64,000 nucleotides of DNA from an uncultured Dorea sp. (GTDB lineage Bacteria > Bacillota > Clostridia > Lachnospirales > Lachnospiraceae): positions 16,735 through 80,734 of the forward strand of contig CAJTOH010000018.1 in assembly GCA_910577685.1 (NCBI GenBank), given 5' to 3'. The position numbers and the translations under genes were made by a program. Below the pieces are notes generated by a model. That model saw only the letters and a program-made list of their open reading frames with translations, was not told the DNA's origin and ran no database searches. Shown here piece after piece: positions 50,504-59,141 of this stretch; within the stretch, counting starts at the first letter, position 1, and the number at the start of each line of letters is the position of its first letter.

Positions 50504-51388
50504 ATGACATATTATCAGTTTATTCATGAAGTAGAAGTTAAGGTTAAGGAGGAGGTAGAGGGCAATATATCGGTTTACATACATTCAACCGTGAAGAATA
50601 ACGGGACGAGGAGACATGGCCTGACCCTTGCAGAGAAGGGGCTTAACATCTTTCCGACGATTTATCTGGAAGAATACTACCAGCAGTTTCAGAACGGCAA
50701 TTCTGTGGAAGACATTGCGGGAGAAATTTTAAAGCTGTACGGCGAGGTACGTTTTAAGTGTTGTTTTGAAGGAGAGTTCCTCAAGGATTATGAGAAGGTC
50801 AGGGGGAAGATCGTCTACCATCTGGTGAACCGCGAGGCGAACAGGGAATTGCTTGAGGCGCTGCCTTATGAAGAATACTTGGATTTGGCCGTGGTCTACT
50901 ATGTTATGTTGGAGGTGAATTCTTACGGCATGGCGTCTATGATGATACGGGACGAACATCTTAGGACGTGGAATGTGACGATGAAGGAGATTGCGCGTGA
51001 GGCCCGTAAGAACACAAGAAGATTACTTCCATATGAGTTTACGGCCATGAGCACTCTGTTGGAAGAACTGTCAACGGCAGAAAAGGCTGATGAAGAAAGC
51101 GGGACGGAACTTATGTATGTTCTTAGCAATCGGGTTCATAGCTATGGAGCCGCCGCGATCCTGTATGAAGGTCAGCTTGACGGGATCGGGGCCTATCTGG
51201 AAGAGAACTTTTTTGTGCTTCCAAGCAGCGTCCACGAGGTGATTGTTGTGCCGGAAAGCGCCGCTCCGGGATGGGGGGCCTTGAATCTCCTTGTAAAAGA
51301 AGTGAACGAGACTCAGGTGAACCCGGAGGAGCATCTTTCTAATCACGCGTATTATTACGACCGGCAGGAGAGGCGGCTGATCGCCTGA
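50504..51388 (+). CDS. DUF5688 family protein
   Basis: This 294-residue protein, starting at the ATG after AAAGGAGAGG, matches a Lachnospiraceae-rich family of unknown function. It opens MTYYQFIHEVEVKVKEEVEG, then NGTRRHGLTLAEKGLNIFP and PTIYLEEYYQQFQNG. The second half contains SNRVHSYGAAAILYEGQLD and LPSSVHEVIVVPES. No membrane segment or catalytic signature is evident. Several copies per genome are common in gut Clostridia. No function is proposed. Confidence 0.72.
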   Translation: MTYYQFIHEVEVKVKEEVEGNISVYIHSTVKNNGTRRHGLTLAEKGLNIFPTIYLEEYYQQFQNGNSVEDIAGEILKLYGEVRFKCCFEGEFLKDYEKVRGKIVYHLVNREANRELLEALPYEEYLDLAVVYYVMLEVNSYGMASMMIRDEHLRTWNVTMKEIAREARKNTRRLLPYEFTAMSTLLEELSTAEKADEESGTELMYVLSNRVHSYGAAAILYEGQLDGIGAYLEENFFVLPSSVHEVIVVPESAAPGWGALNLLVKEVNETQVNPEEHLSNHAYYYDRQERRLIA

Positions 51389-51629
51389 AATAAGGCTTAA
51401 AAATGCCTGTGACGAAAAAAGTATTGGAAATGTATGAAATGTTGTCATCATTTCCTTTACTTTTTCGGATAAATGTGGTAATATTACTTTTGCAATTTCA
51501 TATTGTATTACCTTGAAGGATGAAGAGCGTCCATTTTGCCGGAAGGATGGATGAGAGTATGTCCGGAGGGGTATACCGTGTCGGACAAGCCGGGAATTCG
51601 GAGGCGTAGGTCTGACAGGAGAAGATTAT

Positions 51630-51701
51630 GCACCCGTAGCTCAGGGGATAGAGCACCGCCCTCCGGAGGCGGGAGCGGCGGTTCGAATCCGCCCGGGTGT
51701 G
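51630..51701 (+). tRNA. tRNA-Arg (anticodon CCG)
   Basis: A complete cloverleaf can be drawn: acceptor GCACCCG/CGGGTGT, D arm GCTC/GAGC, anticodon arm CCGCC-CTCCGGA-GGCGG, a 4-base variable loop, T arm GGCGG-TTCGAAT-CCGCC and discriminator G. The anticodon CCG reads CGG. The 3' CCA is not encoded. It lies about 0.8 kb upstream of argS. Confidence 0.93.
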
Positions 51702-51742
51702 TATTTTATTTCATTTTTTCAAGTGCAGATGGAGGTAGTCTT

Positions 51743-52369
51743 ATGGAAGGAAGAGAAAAGGACTGCTCCGATGGCCGCAGGAAGCATTGGAAGATCGTTA
51801 TTCTGATCTTTTTGGCAGTCTTTGCGGCAGTGATAGGTGCAGCCGGTTTAAGCCTTACCAAAGCAAAAGTCCAAAAAGCACAAAAGAAAATTTCCGACCA
51901 TTTATATACGGAGAACCGCAGGAGCGAGTATATTCTGCTGAATCCGTTGAGAATGGAGGAAGATCCGAAGCTTACCGGGGCTGTAAGAGATTATTACAGA
52001 CAGCAGGAACAGGAAGCCGGCTTTGTCGAGTCCTATGACGACATCTGTGTTTACACGAAAGAAGGAAAGTACAGGGGTACATATGTGGCGTTCGCCAGAT
52101 ATAATATGAAGATCAGGGATGTATATACCAAAGTCCCGGGACTAAGTACCGTATATATCGCGGAGGATGAGGAAGGCCGTTATCAGGTAAGCGCATCGGT
52201 GGAAGATGAGATTGTGAAAGAGTATATTCAGAAGATTGCGGAACATGAGGACGTACAGGAGCTTATGTCGGAGACGCAGGAGGCATATCAGGCTGCGGTG
52301 AGATCCGACGCTCTGCTTCAGGAAGCATTGGCAGATCTTGAGAATGCATATAAGAATGTGGATGCATAG
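51743..52369 (+). CDS. Hypothetical membrane-anchored protein
   Basis: This 208-residue protein has a charged N-terminus (MEGREKDCSDGRRKHWK), one membrane helix (IVILIFLAVFAAVIGAAGLSL) and an extracytoplasmic domain of about 165 residues without Cys pairs. That domain has YDDICVYTKEGKYRGTYVAFA and KVPGLSTVYIAED, then a helical Glu/Gln-rich tail. The open frame runs upstream through the tRNA, but the ATG after GGAGGTAGTC is the real start. I do not recognise the family. A terminator follows. Confidence 0.65.
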   Translation: MEGREKDCSDGRRKHWKIVILIFLAVFAAVIGAAGLSLTKAKVQKAQKKISDHLYTENRRSEYILLNPLRMEEDPKLTGAVRDYYRQQEQEAGFVESYDDICVYTKEGKYRGTYVAFARYNMKIRDVYTKVPGLSTVYIAEDEEGRYQVSASVEDEIVKEYIQKIAEHEDVQELMSETQEAYQAAVRSDALLQEALADLENAYKNVDA

Positions 52370-52427
52370 TTTCTGTCAGATGTTTGGTGTAAAGGATTGC
52401 TCTGCCGTATCAGAGAAAGTTTTGAGG

Positions 52428-52465
52428 GTCAGATCCCTGTAGAGTGCAGAGATCTGGCTTTTTTT
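52428..52465 (+). terminator. Terminator upstream of argS
   Basis: An 8-bp stem GTCAGATC/GATCTGGC with one G-U pair and a roughly 15-base loop, followed by T7. The 139-base gap is too short for an arginine T-box leader. Confidence 0.7.
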
Positions 52466-52508
52466 GTTATCCGGGGAATACATGTAGAAGAGAAGAGGAG
52501 GATGGAAG

Positions 52509-54275
52509 ATGAAGAAGATCATGGATTTGATTGCCGAAGAGCTGGCGGAAGCATTTGAGGCGGCGGGATATGATAAGGCATATGCGAAGGTAACGCTGTC
52601 CAACCGTCCGGATCTGTGTGAGTATCAGTGTAACGGCGCGATGGCGGGAGCGAAGGCTTATCGGAAGGCGCCCATTATGATTGCCAATGAGGTTTCGGAC
52701 AGACTGCGCGGCAGCCAATGTCTGGAAGAAGTCAGCGCCGTGAATCCGGGATTTATCAATATGAAGCTTAAGAAGGAATATGTGGCGGATTATTTAAACC
52801 GGATGATCGCGGATGAGGAACTGGGTCTTGAGAAGACGGAAAAGCCGAAGACTGTCATCGTGGACTACGGCGGGGCTAATGTGGCGAAACCGCTGCATGT
52901 GGGACATCTGCGTTCTGCGATCATTGGCGAAGGGATTAAGAGGCTGGCTAAAAAGATGGGACACAAGGTGCTCGGGGATATTCATCTGGGCGATTGGGGA
53001 TATCAGATGGGCCTGATTATTACGGAGCTTAGGGAGCGCAAGCCAAAGCTTCCGTATTTTCAGGAGGACTATAGCGGGGAGTATCCCAAGGAGGCTCCGT
53101 TTACCATAGGAGAATTGGAAGAGATCTATCCAACGGCGAGCGGCAAGGCCAAGGAGGATGAGGAGTACCGCAGGGAAGCCTTAGAGGCGACAAGGCTCTT
53201 ACAGAACGGGCATAAGGGATATCGGGCGGTCTGGAGGCATATCATGGATGTGTCCGTGGAGGATCTTAAGAAGAACTATGAGAGCCTGAACGTACATTTT
53301 GACCTGTGGAAAGGAGAGTCGGATGCCCAAGACTATATTCCGGATATGATTGAAAGGATGGAGCGGGAGGGGTATGCGCATATCGACGACGGCGCTCTGG
53401 TAATTGACGTGCAGCAGGAAACGGACACCAAGGAGATTCCCCCTTGTATGATCCGCAAATCAGACGGAGCGTCTCTCTATGGGACGACGGATCTTGCCAC
53501 ATTGATCCAGAGGATGCAGGATTATGATCCTGATCAGATCATTTATCTTGCGGACAAGCGGCAGGATCTCCATTTCCTTCAGGTATTCCGTGCGGCAAGG
53601 ATGACGGGGATTGTGCCGGAGAAGACCCGGCTTGAGTTCCTTGGATTCGGCACGATGAACGGAAAGGACGGCAAACCGTTTAAGACTAGGGACGGCGGGG
53701 TTATGCGTCTGGAGAACCTGATTGCGGAGATTGTAGACGAGATGTTAAAGAAGATCGCAGAGAACCGTACGGTCGATCAGGAGGAGGCGGACCAGACGGC
53801 CAAGATCGTTGGGATGTCTGCCATCAAGTATGGTGATTTGTCAAATCAGGCCTCTAAGGATTACGTGTTTGACGTGGATCGTTTTACATCCTTTGAGGGC
53901 AATACGGGACCTTATATCCTGTATACGATTGTGCGGATCAAGTCGATTCTGAATAAATATCAGGCAGAGGGAAAGAGTCTTGACGATGTGAGGGCAGAGC
54001 CCGCCCATGATGACAATGAGAAGGCGCTGATGCTTGAAGTCATGAAATACAACGACGTGATGGAGACTGCATTTGAAGAACTGGCTCTTCATAAGATTTG
54101 CGCCTATATCTATGACCTTGCGAATACCTTTAACCGTTTCTACCATGAGACGAAGATTCTTGCGGAGGAAGACGAGACGAAGCAAAAGGGGTATATCGCG
54201 CTGCTTGTGCTCACGAAACGGGCGCTTGAGGCTTGTATTGACGTTCTTGGGTTTGAGGCACCGGAGAGGATGTAG
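52509..54275 (+). CDS. argS: Arginyl-tRNA synthetase
   Basis: This 588-residue class I synthetase has the N-terminal Add-1 domain (CEYQCNGAMAGAKAYRK), the HIGH-type motif PLHVGHLRSAIIGEGI near residue 130, LGDWGYQMGLI, a region in place of KMSKS (KPFKTRDGGVMRLENLI) and a C-terminal anticodon domain with EGNTGPYILYTIVRI and ANTFNRFYHETKIL. GAGGAGGATGGAAG precedes the start. It is followed after 3 bases by an alanyl-tRNA editing protein. Confidence 0.96.
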   Translation: MKKIMDLIAEELAEAFEAAGYDKAYAKVTLSNRPDLCEYQCNGAMAGAKAYRKAPIMIANEVSDRLRGSQCLEEVSAVNPGFINMKLKKEYVADYLNRMIADEELGLEKTEKPKTVIVDYGGANVAKPLHVGHLRSAIIGEGIKRLAKKMGHKVLGDIHLGDWGYQMGLIITELRERKPKLPYFQEDYSGEYPKEAPFTIGELEEIYPTASGKAKEDEEYRREALEATRLLQNGHKGYRAVWRHIMDVSVEDLKKNYESLNVHFDLWKGESDAQDYIPDMIERMEREGYAHIDDGALVIDVQQETDTKEIPPCMIRKSDGASLYGTTDLATLIQRMQDYDPDQIIYLADKRQDLHFLQVFRAARMTGIVPEKTRLEFLGFGTMNGKDGKPFKTRDGGVMRLENLIAEIVDEMLKKIAENRTVDQEEADQTAKIVGMSAIKYGDLSNQASKDYVFDVDRFTSFEGNTGPYILYTIVRIKSILNKYQAEGKSLDDVRAEPAHDDNEKALMLEVMKYNDVMETAFEELALHKICAYIYDLANTFNRFYHETKILAEEDETKQKGYIALLVLTKRALEACIDVLGFEAPERM

Positions 54276-54278
54276 GAG

Positions 54279-55430
54279 ATGACAGAAAAATTATTCTATC
54301 AAGATGGATATAGGAAGGAGTTTCAGGCGAAGGTTCTTTCTTGTGAGAAGTGCGGCGGCAAGTACAAAGTGGTACTGGATGCCACGGCCTTTTTCCCGGA
54401 AGGAGGAGGCCAATATGGAGATATCGGCTTTATAGACGGGGCGGAGGTTGTGGATACACGGGAGAAGGACGGCTTGATCTACCATACTGTGACCTCTCCC
54501 CTCGAGGAGGGAACTACGGTGACGGGGCGGCTCAACTGGGAGGTGCGTTTCGACAGGATGCAGCAGCATACCGGGGAGCATATCATATCAGGGCTGGTTC
54601 ACAGCCGTTTCGGTTACGATAACGTAGGATTTCATCTGGGAGAGGATTACTGTACAATGGATTTTAACGGCCCGATCTCCAAGAAGGAACTTAAGGAGAT
54701 CGAGAGGGAGGCAAACCGGGCGGTATTTGCGAATCTTAAGATCGGGATCGACTATCCTTCCAAAGAGGAATTGTCGGCTATGGAGTATAGGAGCAAGATA
54801 GAGATCGAGGGGCAGGTGCGTATTATTACAATACCGGGATATGATGTGTGCGCCTGCTGCGCGCCTCATCTTGGTTCCACAGGAGAGATCGGTCTGATTA
54901 AGCTGGTTCATATGATCAATTACAAGGGCGGCGAGCGTATCACAATGCTCTGCGGATTTCGTGCGTTGACAGATTACGACATTAAGGATGAGAATACTAA
55001 GGCGATTTCGAGCCTTCTAAGCGCGAAGGAATACGAGGCGGCGGATGCGGTCGCCCATCTAAAGGAAGAGGTTGGAAGCCTTAAGGGAAAGGTTTCTTCT
55101 CTGCAGCAGAAGCTTTTGGCCTACCGCGCAAATGAGATTTCCGTAGACGGGGAGATCGCGGCCGTGTTCGATTCCAATCTGTCGGGAAACGAGCCGAGAG
55201 AGCTGATGAATCTTCTGCTTAATAAGGGTGCGAAGGTTTGCGCCGTTTTTGCGGGAAATGAAGCGGAAGGGTTCCGCTATGTGATCGGAAGCCGGGAGAC
55301 GGACGTACGTATGCTGTGTAAGCGTCTCAATGAAGCCTTTGGAGGCAGGGGCGGCGGCAAGCCGGAAATGGTACAAGGTTCTTTGTGCGGAAATGAGGAT
55401 GCGATCCGGTCGGAGCTAAACGCCGTGTAA
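54279..55430 (+). CDS. Alanyl-tRNA editing protein, AlaX-L type with DHHA1-like tail
   Basis: This 383-residue protein hydrolyses mischarged Ser- or Gly-tRNA(Ala). The editing-domain zinc ligands are His pairs in QQHTGEHIISGL near residue 100 and Cys/His in CACCAPHLGSTGEIG near 190. Before that is the AlaRS-like FFPEGGGQYGDIG. A DHHA1-like C-terminus follows a short coiled coil (ALVAHL-type EVGSLKGKVSSLQQKLL), with RGGGKPEMVQGSL. It lacks the aminoacylation domain. It follows argS with overlapping stop and ribosome binding site. Confidence 0.9.
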   Translation: MTEKLFYQDGYRKEFQAKVLSCEKCGGKYKVVLDATAFFPEGGGQYGDIGFIDGAEVVDTREKDGLIYHTVTSPLEEGTTVTGRLNWEVRFDRMQQHTGEHIISGLVHSRFGYDNVGFHLGEDYCTMDFNGPISKKELKEIEREANRAVFANLKIGIDYPSKEELSAMEYRSKIEIEGQVRIITIPGYDVCACCAPHLGSTGEIGLIKLVHMINYKGGERITMLCGFRALTDYDIKDENTKAISSLLSAKEYEAADAVAHLKEEVGSLKGKVSSLQQKLLAYRANEISVDGEIAAVFDSNLSGNEPRELMNLLLNKGAKVCAVFAGNEAEGFRYVIGSRETDVRMLCKRLNEAFGGRGGGKPEMVQGSLCGNEDAIRSELNAV

Positions 55431-55553
55431 TAAGGATTCGTTCTTTTTTGATTTAATGATTTTATCACGGTTCTGTCACAATTTAAACACAATTTGACAG
55501 TAAACTACTAATCAGAAAAGCAAAAACGAACCAGAATGAAAGGGGATATCAAT

Positions 55554-56813
55554 ATGGATCATCAATATACTTATTACACACCGGGACAGGATTCCAATCA
55601 ACAGAATAATTCGGAGTACAGGCCTCCGCACAAAAAGGGGGCGCCGAAGTGGGTAAAGACCGTGTGCTTTGGATTGATTTTCGGAGTGACGGCAAGCGCG
55701 GCTTTCCAGACAAGCAACATTGTGGCGGGAAAATTTCTGAACAATAAGACTGTGAAGGCGAGCTCAGAGAAGACGGAGAATATTGGTAATGCGAAGCTTA
55801 CTACTTCTTCCGGAGGCACGACAAAATCAGACGTAGCGGATATTGCGGAAAACGCAATGCCTTCCGTTGTATCAATCACGAATATGAGCGTCCAGCAGGT
55901 ACAGAGTTTCTTCGGAGGAATTCAGGAGAGACAAAGCGAGAGCGCAGGTTCCGGTATTATCATCGGACAGAATGATTCCGAGCTGCTGATTGTGACGAAT
56001 AATCATGTGGTGGAGGGCAGCGACACACTGACAGTTTCCTTTATTGATGAAGAGAGCGTTGAAGCAAATATTAAGGGAACGGACGCCAGCCGGGACTTGG
56101 CGGTTGTGGCGGTAGATTTAAGTAATATTAAGGAGAGTACGAGAGGGAAGATTGCCGTCGCTACGCTTGGCGATTCCGACCAGATACAGGTTGGCGAGGA
56201 AGCGATTGCCATCGGAAACGCGCTTGGTTACGGGCAGTCTGTTACCAGAGGCATTATCTCCGCAACCGAAAGGCGGATTGAGGGATTCGACAGCAACCTG
56301 ATTCAGACGGACGCTGCGATTAATCCGGGAAACAGCGGCGGCGCTTTGTTAAATGCCAAGGGTGAAGTAATCGGGATCAATACGGCGAAGGCCGCATATG
56401 AAGCGGTGGAGGGGATCGGTTACGCCATACCGGTTTCCGAGGCGAGAGAGACCATTGAAGGGCTGATGAATCGGGAGACCAGAACGAAGGTGGCGGAGGA
56501 AGAGAGAGGATACCTTGGCATTGCGGAGCCGGTAGACGTTACGCAGGAGACTTCCCAGATGTATAATATGCCTACAGGCGTATATATTACAGACGTGATA
56601 AGAGGAGGCGGAGCAGAGCGCGCCGGAATTACGAAGGGATCTGTGGTTACGGCTTTGAACGGGATTACCATTAATAATACCACGACTCTTCAGGAGCAGC
56701 TTCAGTATTACAAAGCCGGCGAGACGGTGACGGTAACGATTGCGGTTCCTGAAAGTAACGGCGAATACCAGAGCAGAGATGTGGAAGTGACCCTCGGAAG
56801 AGGTTCTAATTAA
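55554..56813 (+). CDS. HtrA/DegP-like serine protease with PDZ domain
   Basis: This 419-residue protein starts at the ATG after AAAGGGG (an ATG 18 bases earlier lacks a site). It has a cytoplasmic head with Gln/Asn/Tyr residues, a membrane helix at about 34-53, a trypsin-like domain with the triad His151 (VTNNHVVEGS), Asp181 (DASRDLAVV) and Ser261 (NPGNSGGALL), and one C-terminal PDZ domain (GYLGIAEPVDV, GGAERAGITKGSVV). It degrades or refolds envelope proteins under stress. A TTGACA at about 55494 is not matched by a clear -10. Confidence 0.93.
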   Translation: MDHQYTYYTPGQDSNQQNNSEYRPPHKKGAPKWVKTVCFGLIFGVTASAAFQTSNIVAGKFLNNKTVKASSEKTENIGNAKLTTSSGGTTKSDVADIAENAMPSVVSITNMSVQQVQSFFGGIQERQSESAGSGIIIGQNDSELLIVTNNHVVEGSDTLTVSFIDEESVEANIKGTDASRDLAVVAVDLSNIKESTRGKIAVATLGDSDQIQVGEEAIAIGNALGYGQSVTRGIISATERRIEGFDSNLIQTDAAINPGNSGGALLNAKGEVIGINTAKAAYEAVEGIGYAIPVSEARETIEGLMNRETRTKVAEEERGYLGIAEPVDVTQETSQMYNMPTGVYITDVIRGGGAERAGITKGSVVTALNGITINNTTTLQEQLQYYKAGETVTVTIAVPESNGEYQSRDVEVTLGRGSN

Positions 56814-56846
56814 GAAAGAAATTAAGAAAGAATTAAAAAAAAGATT

Positions 56847-56875
56847 TTGATATTTTATGCCGGATGTAGTATAAT
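56847..56875 (+). promoter_or_regulatory. Promoter for the zinc-ribbon membrane protein
   Basis: TTGATA at 56847-56852, 17 bases, TATAAT at 56870-56875. The gene start follows TTAGGAGGAGG. Confidence 0.7.
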
Positions 56876-56953
56876 GACCGTATACGTGAAAAGTGAGAGA
56901 ACAGTTTGCTGAAACTGTAATAATATTAGATTTAGGAGGAGGAATACAGTCTG

Positions 56954-57397
56954 ATGAAATGTCCAATATGCGGTCAGGAATTGAAGCCGGGGAAGAAAGA
57001 TCCGAATTATCTTTTATGTTATACCTGTAAGAAAAAGTTTAAGGTTCCCCAGAAGAAGATAGAGAAAAAAGGGGATGACGAGGAAGAGGAGCAGGAGCAG
57101 ACGTATTCCAATATACCGCCGAAGAAAGTCAGGAAGAAGCGGGAAGAGGAGATGCGTAAGGCTTATGACGAGATGCTTGCGGCAGGCGACGGAAAAGGTA
57201 AGAAGAAAAAGCCTGCGCCTGCTCCGAAACCGAAGCGCAGAGAAGAGATTGAAGACGATTATGATGATGACTACGATGACGACGACGATTACTATGATGA
57301 TGAAGATGATGAGAAGATGTCCAAACTTCCGATTATCATCCTTGCCGTTGCCATTGTAATAGTAGCTGCATTGATTATATTTGTATTGTTAAAATAA
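56954..57397 (+). CDS. Zinc-ribbon, acidic low-complexity, tail-anchored membrane protein
   Basis: This 147-residue protein has an N-terminal zinc ribbon (Cys3, Cys6, Cys22, Cys25: CPICGQ and CYTCKKKF), a Glu/Lys stretch, a Pro/Lys/Ala stretch (KKKKPAPAPKPKRR), an Asp/Tyr-rich tract of about 30 residues, and a single C-terminal helix (LPIIILAVAIVIVAALIIFV) ending LLK. The ribbon should face the cytoplasm with the tail in the membrane. The layout recalls small zinc-ribbon membrane proteins of Clostridia with no known function. The frame is real: it has a good promoter and ribosome binding site. Confidence 0.8.
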   Translation: MKCPICGQELKPGKKDPNYLLCYTCKKKFKVPQKKIEKKGDDEEEEQEQTYSNIPPKKVRKKREEEMRKAYDEMLAAGDGKGKKKKPAPAPKPKRREEIEDDYDDDYDDDDDYYDDEDDEKMSKLPIIILAVAIVIVAALIIFVLLK

Positions 57398-57410
57398 GTT
57401 TTTATATAAT

Positions 57411-57513
57411 AAGGGGCTGTCGCATTAAGCATAAATTTCACAAGATATGGCATTTTCTAGAAACTGAATTCTGCCATATCTTGTAATTATTTTGCCTATT
57501 GCAACAGCCCCTT
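57411..57513. mobile_element. Candidate 103-bp miniature inverted-repeat element (MITE)
   Basis: A nearly perfect palindrome with no coding content: terminal arms of about 42 bases match at roughly 34 positions in inverted orientation, beginning AAGGGGCTGTCGCA and ending TTGCAACAGCCCCTT, with inner arms ACAAGATATGGCA/TGCCATATCTTGT around a short centre. The GGGGCTGT termini resemble ends of insertion sequences common in Lachnospiraceae. No target duplication could be made out. It lies between the convergent zinc-ribbon and chemoreceptor genes and can fold as a terminator for both. Confidence 0.6.
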
Positions 57514-57522
57514 CTCTTTTCT

Positions 57523-59109
57523 TTATAGATTTGCGAATACTTCCATCTGTTTTTTTAGGTCTTCAACAATCTCTCTGTTTGTATCCATACGCTTTGTTAT
57601 GTCAGCCATATCTTCCACCAGACTCTTGGTACTTCCGGCAACGCCGGTAATTCCGGAGGCACCCTCGTCAAGGGCTTTGGTAATGCTGCCGATGGAATCG
57701 GCGATTTCCGTCATAGAATTTCTCAACCTGTCGGTTTTGCTGCTGAATTCGTCAATCATGTCTTTTATGTAGTCGGCGTCTTCTTTATATTGTCTGCCGG
57801 ACCGGACAAATATCTGGAATTCCTTCAAAATGGTCTCGCTTAGGTAATCTGCCAAATCTTTGGAATGTCCGGATAAGTTGTGTACGGCATCTGTGACGAT
57901 TTTATTTACCTCCTGAATTCGTTCGGCAGTTTCGCCGCAGGAAGCGGCAAGACTTTTGATTTCATTTGCCACGACCGCAAACCCTTTTCCGGCTTCTCCC
58001 GCCCGCATTGCCTCTACCGAAGCGTTAAGCGCGATCAGGTTGGTGGTGGATGAGATTGACATAATATCCTTGGTCAGGCTGTTTACCTGGTCTACGCTTT
58101 TACTGTTTTCGATCGCTTCTCCAAGCACTTCCAGAATGTCTTCCGTCTTCTTTTGGATAGCGTCTGTGTTGGTCTGGGCCGTAGCCTCCATCTCACTGGC
58201 GCGTATTTTCATTGCGGTGGAATATTCTGTGATTGTAGTACATTCCTCTGCCATGTCGTGGACGTCTGTCTTGACGTCAGACGCGCTGTGGTTAATATTT
58301 GTCGCGTTATTCGCTACCTTTTTGATCGCCATGGACAGGGAATCGGCAAGCGAGGACAACCCTCTGGCGCTTTCATTGGAGGTGCGGGTGTGTTTCAGTA
58401 CCTCGCCGGTCACTTCATCAAGGGTTTCCGAGCTGTCCTGCAGGGTGTTCACCGTACCCCTGATCGGAGTGATTACATATTTACGGATAATACGTACAGC
58501 GGCAAGCACCAATAACAGACAGGCTATGATGGATGCGGCAGTAATGACGAGTGAAATTATATAGACGACCAAAAGGTGCTTCCGCGCCGTAGTGGTACGT
58601 GCGCTGACGGCGGCATACAGCTCGTCAGCGTTGTTTTCCATGGCCGTACCGAAGGATGCTACGTCGCCGTTGGCGTAAGCATAAGCTTCCGTTGTTTTGC
58701 TGTCTGCGCTTGCGCATACGAGGAAGACTAGGGCATGCTTAAAAGAGTCGTAGTTTTTAAGAAGCTGCGCGTAGATTTCCTCCTCTTCTTCGGTGATATA
58801 ATTCTTGTATTCTTTCAGAAAGGTTTCGAGGGTTTCCTCTTCTTTCTTGATCTCTCCTACGATGGTGATCATCGTGCTATAGTCTGCCGCAGCAATGTGG
58901 GACAGGGCGATTTCATGGATTTTCGTGATTGAGTGACGTATATTCTGCAATGTCTCTGAGCCTACCATATAGTTATCTACAATCTTTGAAGCGTTGGAAT
59001 TTACATTATTAATGCTGAAAATGGACAGCACATTGGAAATAAATGCCACAACTCCTAGCAGAATGATGGGAAGTATCAGACGTTGTTGTATACGGAGTTT
59101 TTTCTTCAT
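57523..59109 (-). CDS. Methyl-accepting chemotaxis protein
   Basis: This 528-residue chemoreceptor has a first membrane helix (LILPIILLGVVAFISNVL), a four-helix-bundle-type outer domain of about 165 residues, a second helix (VVYIISLVITAASIIACLLL), a HAMP-like linker and the signalling coiled coil with hairpin tip NLIALNASVEAMRAGEAGKG and FAVVANEIKSLA. It is 32 bases downstream of a solute-binding lipoprotein gene on the same strand, so the lipoprotein may present a ligand to it. AAAGGATTAAC precedes the start. Confidence 0.92.
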   Translation of the reverse strand: MKKKLRIQQRLILPIILLGVVAFISNVLSIFSINNVNSNASKIVDNYMVGSETLQNIRHSITKIHEIALSHIAAADYSTMITIVGEIKKEEETLETFLKEYKNYITEEEEEIYAQLLKNYDSFKHALVFLVCASADSKTTEAYAYANGDVASFGTAMENNADELYAAVSARTTTARKHLLVVYIISLVITAASIIACLLLVLAAVRIIRKYVITPIRGTVNTLQDSSETLDEVTGEVLKHTRTSNESARGLSSLADSLSMAIKKVANNATNINHSASDVKTDVHDMAEECTTITEYSTAMKIRASEMEATAQTNTDAIQKKTEDILEVLGEAIENSKSVDQVNSLTKDIMSISSTTNLIALNASVEAMRAGEAGKGFAVVANEIKSLAASCGETAERIQEVNKIVTDAVHNLSGHSKDLADYLSETILKEFQIFVRSGRQYKEDADYIKDMIDEFSSKTDRLRNSMTEIADSIGSITKALDEGASGITGVAGSTKSLVEDMADITKRMDTNREIVEDLKKQMEVFANL

Positions 59110-59141
59110 ATGTTTAAGTTAATCCTTTCGATGTATTGTGT

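Noticed and set aside
51536..51742. Upstream extension of the hypothetical membrane protein through the tRNA
   Set aside because: The extension would translate the tRNA-Arg gene; the ATG at 51743 has a proper GGAGG site and begins a sensible membrane protein.
52370..52508. Possible T-box leader before argS
   Set aside because: The 139-base gap is too short for a T-box and lacks the conserved antiterminator bulge sequence; the hairpin reads as an ordinary terminator of the upstream gene.
57230..57320. Asp-codon repeat as a simple-sequence or CRISPR-like repeat
   Set aside because: The GAT/GAC runs are in frame and encode the acidic tract of a real protein with promoter, ribosome binding site and membrane helix.
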